NCBI RefSeq assembly: GCF_024169515.1
Contig: NZ_JAMKCQ010000001.1
Location: 1,178,001 to 1,242,000, forward strand
From: Erwinia aphidicola
GTDB lineage: Bacteria > Pseudomonadota > Gammaproteobacteria > Enterobacterales > Enterobacteriaceae
Length of the DNA stretch: 64,000 nt
Reading direction: 5' to 3'
Part shown: piece after piece, positions 58,433 to 64,000 of the stretch
Layout: each line of letters begins with the position of its first letter
How positions within the stretch are numbered: position 1 is the stretch's first letter
The notes under the pieces: generated by a model
Database searches by the model: none
The model's input: the letters and a program-made list of their open reading frames with translations, nothing else
Told to the model about the DNA's origin: nothing
Translations under genes and position numbers: made by a program

Positions 58433-60784
58433 TTATGACACGGAGAATTTAGAGGAGGGTTCCTTTGCCTCTTCTGGCAGCTCATGCAGGGGCTCTTTTA
58501 AACGGTATTTCTGCTGGCGATCGTAATGTCCCGCCCGCGTGCGGTAGTCCCCGAGCGTGGCCGACTCTATCGCGTTGGCATCGAGCGTGATGTAACTGCC
58601 GCCGCCGTTCAGCGTGATTTTCTTCTTCGCGATGATTTTGATTTCATCTTCCGTGCTGATGATGCTGATCTCCTGGCGCGCCAGCAGCGCCATCAGGTCG
58701 TTCTGCGCCTGCACCTGTACCGGGCCCTGATTGGCAATCAGCTTGATACCCAGTTTCCTGACGAACACGCTCAGCGCCTGGCCCACGCCGATAAACAGAT
58801 TCTTTACCACGCTGATATCCGCGTGCTTTCCGGCGGTGGCCGTCAGGTTTTCACCCGCCGTCAGCTGCAGGTTATCGCCGCTCGCCAGCGCCATGCCGTC
58901 CGGCGCGCTCATCAGAATAACCGACCGCTTCAGCTCGTTCAGCCGCTGCTCCATCAGCGCAATCTGCGCCTGAAGATCCGCCGGGTTGCCCGTGGCGGTC
59001 TGCGCATCGGCGGATATCCCCTGCATCTGTTCCCGCGCGCCCTGCAGTAGGCTGATAGCCGGCGCCATCTCCAGCTGCATACCCTGTGCCTTCGGCTGGC
59101 CGTCGGCGGTGATGAACAGTCCTTTCTCCGCACGCAGCGTGCCCCAGCTGTCGCTGCGCAGCTCAAACCCTTCGCCGCGCTTCTGCTTCTCGCTGTCCAC
59201 CAGGTGGCCGAGATTAAGCTGGCTTTTGCCGCCGTACTCGGTGCTGAGCTTGATATGCTCCTGGCCCGCCGTGTCGTCGAGGCGCAGCTTATTGTTCTTC
59301 GGCGTGCGCAGCACGTTGCGCTTGTAGTTGCGGATGGTGACGTGGTCGCCGTGCGCCGAGTCGTGCAGCACCCCGGCAATGTACGGGCGGTCCGGGTTGC
59401 CGTGCTCAAAGGCTATCGCCACTTCGGTGCCCGCCAGCAGCGGCAGGTGCAGGCCGTAGGTGTCGCCCGCATAGGGGCGCGCCTGGCGTACCCACAGGCT
59501 TTCAAAGCCGGTTTCCCAGCCAGCGCGGTCAAACAGCATGTTGACGCGATAGCGCCCGTCGCGGTCAATATGGCCGTAGGCATCGTTCACCGTGGTACTG
59601 GTGACGCGCGCCGGCAGGGTTCCCGCCATCACCGGGTGCGGCAGCGGCACCGGGCGGAAGCCGTAGCGGCTGTTGAGCGGGATGCCGTCAAAGGCGGTTT
59701 CAAAGCTGCGGTCGCGCCGCGCAGTGCTGACGATGGCGGTGACCAGCACGCCGCTCTGGAATACCTCACTGACGTCCTCCCCGCCGCTGACCCTCAGCTC
59801 ACTGCCGGGTGCCAGCGCCGGGCTGCTGGTCACTGCCGCCACCCGCGTCTGGCCGTTCAGGTAGCGCTCGTGGCGCAGGCGGGCGTAGAACGCGCCGCTC
59901 TCCGGTTCCGGGCTGTGGCTGTAGCCGTCGCCCGGCGTCAGGTAGTTGTCCGCCCAGCGATAGGACTCACCGTAGGTGGTGTCGTCACCGCCGGTGACGT
60001 CGGCCTTCACGTTCATATCTTCGAGGGCGTTGCGGTAGTTGTAGTCGCGCCCGCTGACGCTTTTCTCCACCACCGCAAAGCGGCTGGCGAGGTCCCACAC
60101 CGAGTCGCTGGCCGCGTCGTGCATGCCGGAAGGCGGCACGGCGGGCAGCGTCAGCCCCTGCACGTGGCCCTGCCTGCCGTCGTAAAACTCCACTACGTCG
60201 ATGTGCAGGCGGGTGTCGGTGGTGAAGCGGAACCAGATGCCGACCTCGCCCAGCAGGCGGGTAATAAACGCCAGGTCGTCCTCGCCGTACTGCATCACCT
60301 GCTCGCGGCGCGGGTACGCGTTGTTGAGGGTGAAAACAAAGTCCTGCCCGCGCATCCCGTGGCGCTCGCGCAGGATTTTTTCCACAATCTGCGGCACCGA
60401 CATATCCTGATAGATGGCGTTCTGACGGCTGCGCGACAGCAGCGCCAGGCGCGGCTGCAGGGTGACGGCGTAGTGGGTCTGGTCGGCGCTGGTGCTGAGG
60501 CGCTCAAAGCCGGTCAGCACGCCCTGCACCACGCGCACCGGCTGCTGGATCTTAATGCCCCAGCCCTGGTCAACCGGGGCCTGCAGGGTCAGCGAGGCCG
60601 CTTTCATCAGCATCGCCTCGCGGGTGATGGCATGGTCGGCGCTGGTGAACTCAATGCGCCAGCGGAACGGCTCGCTCAGGCGCTCCTCCCCTTTAAACGC
60701 CAGCACGTCGGGCCGGGACTGACAGTCACGCACCGCCAGCAGGTGGTGGCTGTGGCTGAAAAAAGAGACCGGGTTTTTGCTCAT
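58433..60784 (-). CDS. vgrG: VgrG/TssI, T6SS spike protein
   Basis: 783 residues. gp27-like part (about 1-370), OB-fold/gp5 part (GTLPARVTSTTVNDAYGHIDRDGRYRV region, with SLWVRQARPYAG and LLAGTEVAIAFEHGNPDRPYIAGV), and a C-terminal DUF2345-type region (about 560-750, with ILMSAPDGMALASGDNL and ISIISTEDEIKIIAKKKITL). The tail (QKYRLKEPLHELPEEAKE) may hold the cargo adaptor. ATG at 60784 (MSKNPVSFF) has AAGGA eight bases upstream; an in-frame ATG at 60841 is weaker. Directly upstream of its cargo effector gene. Confidence 0.93.
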   Translation of the reverse strand: MSKNPVSFFSHSHHLLAVRDCQSRPDVLAFKGEERLSEPFRWRIEFTSADHAITREAMLMKAASLTLQAPVDQGWGIKIQQPVRVVQGVLTGFERLSTSADQTHYAVTLQPRLALLSRSRQNAIYQDMSVPQIVEKILRERHGMRGQDFVFTLNNAYPRREQVMQYGEDDLAFITRLLGEVGIWFRFTTDTRLHIDVVEFYDGRQGHVQGLTLPAVPPSGMHDAASDSVWDLASRFAVVEKSVSGRDYNYRNALEDMNVKADVTGGDDTTYGESYRWADNYLTPGDGYSHSPEPESGAFYARLRHERYLNGQTRVAAVTSSPALAPGSELRVSGGEDVSEVFQSGVLVTAIVSTARRDRSFETAFDGIPLNSRYGFRPVPLPHPVMAGTLPARVTSTTVNDAYGHIDRDGRYRVNMLFDRAGWETGFESLWVRQARPYAGDTYGLHLPLLAGTEVAIAFEHGNPDRPYIAGVLHDSAHGDHVTIRNYKRNVLRTPKNNKLRLDDTAGQEHIKLSTEYGGKSQLNLGHLVDSEKQKRGEGFELRSDSWGTLRAEKGLFITADGQPKAQGMQLEMAPAISLLQGAREQMQGISADAQTATGNPADLQAQIALMEQRLNELKRSVILMSAPDGMALASGDNLQLTAGENLTATAGKHADISVVKNLFIGVGQALSVFVRKLGIKLIANQGPVQVQAQNDLMALLARQEISIISTEDEIKIIAKKKITLNGGGSYITLDANAIESATLGDYRTRAGHYDRQQKYRLKEPLHELPEEAKEPSSKFSVS

Positions 60785-61212
60785 GGTGATGTCCTTATCT
60801 TCCGCTGCCGTGTGCGCGCCGTTACCATAAGAAATATTCATAATTACCGCTGTGGAAAATGAATATCAGGGCAGAGGCAGCTGTACCCTCCATGGGTATT
60901 CAGAGATGACTATATAGTAACCAACCTGGCGACTGCAATATTTTGAATGGGGATTTTTTGTCTGATTTTTATAGGTTTTTTCTTATTTGATTGAGTTAAC
61001 CAGCTGAATGGGATAGCGAAAAACTCATCGGTATTATCGGAACAACTAAAGGATTCGTCAGCAACCAGCATCAGAATAAACAGCATCAACCCGCCAGTAT
61101 TATCACTTTATGTTAACTGTTTAATGTAATGACCGTCATTGAGGCTGGTTATCGTCACCGGCGTTCGCCATGAATGAATGAGTGGGAAAAATCGCTTCTG
61201 GCGGAAAATCAG

Positions 61213-61260
61213 GGCCTGCTGCCTATCGTTTAAGCATGCTTAAACGATAGGCAGCAGGCC
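61213..61260. repeat. Perfect 48-base palindrome
   Basis: The half GGCCTGCTGCCTATCGTTTA plus AGCA is followed immediately by its exact reverse complement. It has no loop, so it can form a cruciform in DNA or a 24-pair RNA hairpin. No T-run follows on either strand. Function unknown. Confidence 0.9.
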
Positions 61261-61301
61261 ATTTCAAGATAGCAAGAGCATCACGACAGCAGCGCTTTCA
61301 C

Positions 61302-61505
61302 CTACTGCATCAGATTTGCCACCTCTTCCGGGCGCGTTCTGCCGCTCCGCTTACCTATTGTTGAACTGAGGATCAGCTGAGGGACCGCACGATGAAGAAA
61401 ATAGACCGGGCGGGATTTCATCTTGATCGCCCGGCCCTCACACCACAGCGGGTTCAGCTCTTTGCCGACTGAGTTACGCGCGAAGCCCAGATCGAAGCCG
61501 ATTTT
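61302..61505 (-). pseudogene. Unrecognised ORF remnant, 67 codons
   Basis: Open on the minus strand from a TAA at 61508-61506 to a TAG at 61304-61302. It reads KIGFDLGFARNSVGKELNPL and later IKMKSRPVYFLHRAV and RTRPEEVANLMQ. No start with a ribosome site is seen at the 5' end, although an internal ATG exists. Looks like the C-terminal part of a lost gene; family not recognised. Confidence 0.3.
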
Positions 61506-61531
61506 TTATGCGGTTGAAAACAGGGATGTTC

Positions 61532-62257
61532 CTAATCCAGTTTATGCTGGCGCAGGAAACCTTCACCGCCCAATTGACGCATCTGGCGCAGGATCCACTG
61601 CTGGCGCTGGCGCACATAGCCGGATGGCGCATCGGCGCGGAAGCGAATCGGATTAGGCAGTACCGCGGCCAGCAGCGCGGCTTCAGACATGCTTAAGCGG
61701 CTGGCTGGCTTATGGAAATAGCGTTGTGAAGCCTCCTCCACGCCAAATACCCCTTTGCCCATTTCCGCCACGTTAAGGTAAACGGTGAGAATGCGGCGTT
61801 TGGTCCACACGGTTTCTATCCCCACCGTTAACCCGGCCTCCAGCCCTTTACGTATCCAGCTGCGGCCGTCCCACAGGAACACATTTTTTGCCGTCTGCTG
61901 GGACAGGGTCGACGCCCCACGCATTCCGGCCTTCTCACCTTCGCTGTCCAGCACCGACTGGATCGCCGCAACATCAAAGCCCCAGTGGGTCGGGAATTTC
62001 TGGTCTTCGGAAGCGATCACCGCCAGTGCCATCCACGGTGATATTTCATCCATCCCTACCCAGTCCGAGTGAGCAACATAGCTCCAGTTGCCGCTAAACC
62101 AGGCACCCAGCTGCCGCTCAACCATCACGGCAGAAAATGGCACCGGAAGAAAAGCAAAGGCAATAATGCCGGTAAGCCATAAACCCAGTACGCTGAGAAC
62201 GAGGCGAAGCAAACCCGATTTGATGCGTGCGGTGACGCTGTTATTACGACGACTCAT
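61532..62257 (-). CDS. mtgA: MtgA, monofunctional peptidoglycan glycosyltransferase
   Basis: 241 residues, GT51 family; polymerises lipid II glycan strands. One N-terminal membrane helix (about 17-37). Active-site motifs [14 protein letters not shown] (first catalytic Glu), [31 protein letters not shown] (second Glu) and a downstream [11 protein letters not shown]. Same strand as in E. coli next to the elbB-arcB region, but elbB is missing. Confidence 0.97.
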   Translation of the reverse strand: MSRRNNSVTARIKSGLLRLVLSVLGLWLTGIIAFAFLPVPFSAVMVERQLGAWFSGNWSYVAHSDWVGMDEISPWMALAVIASEDQKFPTHWGFDVAAIQSVLDSEGEKAGMRGASTLSQQTAKNVFLWDGRSWIRKGLEAGLTVGIETVWTKRRILTVYLNVAEMGKGVFGVEEASQRYFHKPASRLSMSEAALLAAVLPNPIRFRADAPSGYVRQRQQWILRQMRQLGGEGFLRQHKLD

Positions 62258-62928
62258 GCCAGAACCTGTTTTAAAAAATGATTAGTGCGGAAATACACCC
62301 GAAATATCCGAATGCCTTTAGTTAAGCGATGTAACTGGAATCGGTTCCATCATGCCAGCTGATTTCGCTCTGTTATGCGCTGGACCTGACACAGGATGAA
62401 AGCGTTACCACCTGATTGGTTCGCAGCGCTTATAAATTTCGCCCTGTCGTATTCGAAAACCGATCTGCTACAAAAGAAAATCACTCGCAAATGATGCCGG
62501 TTTGACCGTTTTTTCACCCGCGGAGTGACGTCATCGCCATCGGATACCCTGCTGAACGGAGTCAGCTTTTGACTTATGCAGAAAGGCCCACTCAGGATTT
62601 GTGCTAGCAGAAACCTAAACGTTTCGGAAAGGCTGTTTAAAAACACCTAAAAACAACCATAAAACATTGAGTTAGTAACACGTATTTGGCCAAATTCCAT
62701 TACCGCATAAGCTTATGTGAAAATGGCCCTGCGGTAAAAAGTTTGCGTCAATCTGACTGGCGAAAAAAAAAGCACATATGGTCAAAAATAAGACAAATCC
62801 GCAATCAATTGCATTCGTTACTTGACTGAGAAGTAAAATTAAGGTCTTCTATTTGCCAAGGCTGCTCCACATCACACATTTTAATGAATCTGGTAACATG
62901 TGATGTGAGATTTGCTAGAGTAGTCCCT
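62258..62928. other. Gap where elbB would be expected; no gene seen
   Basis: About 670 bases between mtgA and arcZ. E. coli has elbB here, but no ElbB-like sequence is found on either strand. The longest ORF (62350-62646, minus) has no recognisable product or ribosome site. The right part (62650-62880) is AT-rich and may regulate arcZ. Confidence 0.5.
62916..62921 (+). promoter_or_regulatory. Possible arcZ -10 element
   Basis: TAGAGT at 62916-62921 with an extended TGC in front (TTTGCTAGAGT). It predicts transcription from about 62929. No good -35 box is seen, so an activator may be needed. ArcA-P represses arcZ in E. coli. Confidence 0.4.
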
Positions 62929-63061
62929 GAGCTTATTAGTGGTTCACCCAATACCAAATCTGCGCTCCCGACGATTCCTATCAGAATAGCGCAGGTTTCC
63001 AGTTTCCCTGGTGTTGGCGCAGTATTCGCGCACCCCGGCCTCGGTCGGGGTCATTTTTTTT
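62929..63061 (+). ncRNA. arcZ: ArcZ (RyhA/SraH), Hfq-dependent small RNA
   Basis: The 3' half matches the E. coli ArcZ sequence I remember nearly base for base: TTTCCCTGGTGTTGGCGCAG (the seed region for rpoS and other targets), AGTATTCGCGC, then the terminator ACCCCGG..CCGGGGT-type hairpin (63032-63051) and eight T. The 5' end is estimated. ArcZ is processed to a stable 3' form of about 56 nt and activates rpoS. Its last bases are antisense to the 3' end of arcB, as in E. coli. Confidence 0.85.
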
Positions 63062-64000
63062 CAGCATCCGTAACCCATTGACGCAGTACTTCAACGTCAT
63101 TGCGCCACTCCTGTTTCAGCTCATCAATCCACTCCTGCACGTTATCCCACCATGCTGGCAGTTCCGGGCTTTGAATCTGTTTGGCAATCTGTTGTAAGTG
63201 AGTCAGACCGACCGATCCTGCAGCCCCTTTGATCTTGTGGCCCTCTTCGGCAATCCCTTTCTGATCGCGCGCCATCATGTTGGAATCCAGCACCTCCAGA
63301 TAGCCCGGCATCATCTGCTCAAACATCTCCAGACTCTGATGGATCAACTTCGGCCCGACCAGTTCGATATATTGCTCAAGCATTGGCACATCCAGCAGCG
63401 CCAGCTGTTTCTCATCCATGTCAATCTCCGTTGGGGTTGGCAGCTCGACTTCCTGATAATCCCAGTATTTTTTGATCATCGCCGTCAGCGCAGGCACCGC
63501 CAGCGGTTTGCTCAGCACATCGTCCATGCCGGCATCCAGGTATTCACGCTTGTCCTTGAGCACGTTAGCGGTCAGCGCCACCAGCGGCGGCAGCTGCTCA
63601 CCCGCGTGGAGCCGATGAATAGCACGCGCCACGTCCAGCCCGGTCATGTCCGGCAGCTGGATATCCAGCAGCACCAGGTCAAATTCATCCGGGTTGAACA
63701 TATCCAGCGCCGCCTGGCCGGTCATCGCCACTTCCACGCTGTTGCCGAGCTTCTCCAGCACGGAGCGCGCGACGACCACGTTCAGCTCAATATCTTCTAC
63801 CAGCAGCACATGCAGCGCAGGCAGCGGCAGGTCGTCTTCCGGCTGCTCATCCTCCACCTGTTCCGCGATACGCGGGGCGTTCAGCGTCAGGGTAAAGCAG
63901 GAGCCCTGGCCCGGGGCGCTACGCACGCTGATGTCTCCGCCCATGCTCTGCGCCAGGCGGCGGGATACGGCCAGCCCGATGCCGGTTCCGGTCGCCGGTT
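63051..64000 (-). CDS. arcB: ArcB, anaerobic sensor kinase (3' part only)
   Basis: Hybrid sensor kinase of the ArcAB redox system; the gene runs off the right edge, so its N-terminus is missing. Visible are the end of the ATPase domain ([15 protein letters not shown]-box and [14 protein letters not shown]), the receiver domain with phospho-Asp in [16 protein letters not shown] and Lys in DDVLSKPL, and the HPt domain with phospho-His in [13 protein letters not shown]. It ends TDAEKK; the two Lys codons lie in the arcZ terminator T-run on the other strand. Confidence 0.95.
   Translation of the reverse strand, partial: PATGTGIGLAVSRRLAQSMGGDISVRSAPGQGSCFTLTLNAPRIAEQVEDEQPEDDLPLPALHVLLVEDIELNVVVARSVLEKLGNSVEVAMTGQAALDMFNPDEFDLVLLDIQLPDMTGLDVARAIHRLHAGEQLPPLVALTANVLKDKREYLDAGMDDVLSKPLAVPALTAMIKKYWDYQEVELPTPTEIDMDEKQLALLDVPMLEQYIELVGPKLIHQSLEMFEQMMPGYLEVLDSNMMARDQKGIAEEGHKIKGAAGSVGLTHLQQIAKQIQSPELPAWWDNVQEWIDELKQEWRNDVEVLRQWVTDAEKK

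Larger units (their letters stand above)
60785..61531. other. 747-base gap between vgrG and mtgA, right edge of the T6SS locus
   Basis: AT-rich from 60940 to 61130 (probable promoter of vgrG on the minus strand), a perfect 48-base palindrome at 61213 and an ORF relic at 61302-61505. I see no tRNA, integrase or attachment site. Confidence 0.5.

Noticed and set aside
59204..60862. Plus-strand ORF of 552 codons opposite vgrG
   Set aside because: Antisense to a clear VgrG gene in GC-rich DNA; composition (Ala, Arg, Val, His rich) is typical of a shadow frame.
62350..62646. 98-codon minus-strand ORF in the elbB gap
   Set aside because: No ribosome binding site, unusual composition and no similarity to ElbB or other families I know.

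Overview
This window reads as a chromosomal segment of an Enterobacterales bacterium, most likely Erwiniaceae (Erwinia/Pantoea group; inferred, not proven). Most of it follows the well-known E. coli order around 70 min: ubiV, yhbW, deaD, yrbN, nlpI, pnp, rpsO, truB, rbfA, infB, nusA, rimP, metY, leuU, secG, glmM, folP, ftsH, rlmE, yhbY, greA, dacB, obgE, yhbE, rpmA, rplU, ispB, sfsB, murA, ibaG, mlaBCDEF, yrbG, kdsD, kdsC, lptCAB, rpoN, hpf, ptsN, rapZ, ptsO, mtgA, arcZ, arcB. Departures from E. coli are a PmrAB-type two-component pair between dacB and obgE, no mtr, argG/yhbX, yrbL or elbB, and a secretion island between ptsO and mtgA.

1-5,700: the 3' part of ubiV, a tandem array of GC-rich palindromes, an HlyD-type adaptor with two ABC-2 permeases but no ATPase gene, and the flavin monooxygenase yhbW. 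5,700-24,400: RNA and translation genes (helicase, PNPase, S15, TruB, RbfA, IF2, NusA, RimP), two tRNAs, SecG, GlmM, DHPS, FtsH and RlmE. 24,400-34,700: GreA, PBP4, PmrAB, ObgE, L27/L21, IspB, MurA. 34,900-46,250: envelope lipid transport (Mla), Kdo synthesis and LPS export (Kds/Lpt), then the sigma-54/nitrogen-PTS cluster.

46,250-61,530 is a partial type VI secretion (T6SS) locus, all on the minus strand. In transcription order it holds vgrG; a two-domain peptidoglycan-targeting effector; four tandem secreted paralogues that look like its immunity proteins; a T6SS-associated membrane protein of unknown function; tssM; a PAAR protein whose toxin tail (type-44 polymorphic toxin-like) is split by two frameshifts; a small membrane-anchored protein in the immunity position; and a 41-codon relic of the tssF start. 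Sheath, baseplate and ClpV genes are not here, so the locus must work with another T6SS or is a remnant.

The most interesting structure is the immunity array at 52,903-56,274. Each downstream copy is preceded by a relic of the 3' end of an effector gene, which carries the ribosome binding site of the next immunity gene. The copies are mosaics of each other: copies 1 and 2 share the N-terminal type, whereas copies 1 and 4, and 2 and 3, share the C-terminal type. This points to repeated effector-immunity cassette exchange in which old immunity genes were kept.

61,530-64,000: mtgA, a gap where elbB would be expected, the sRNA gene arcZ, and the 3' part of arcB running off the window.
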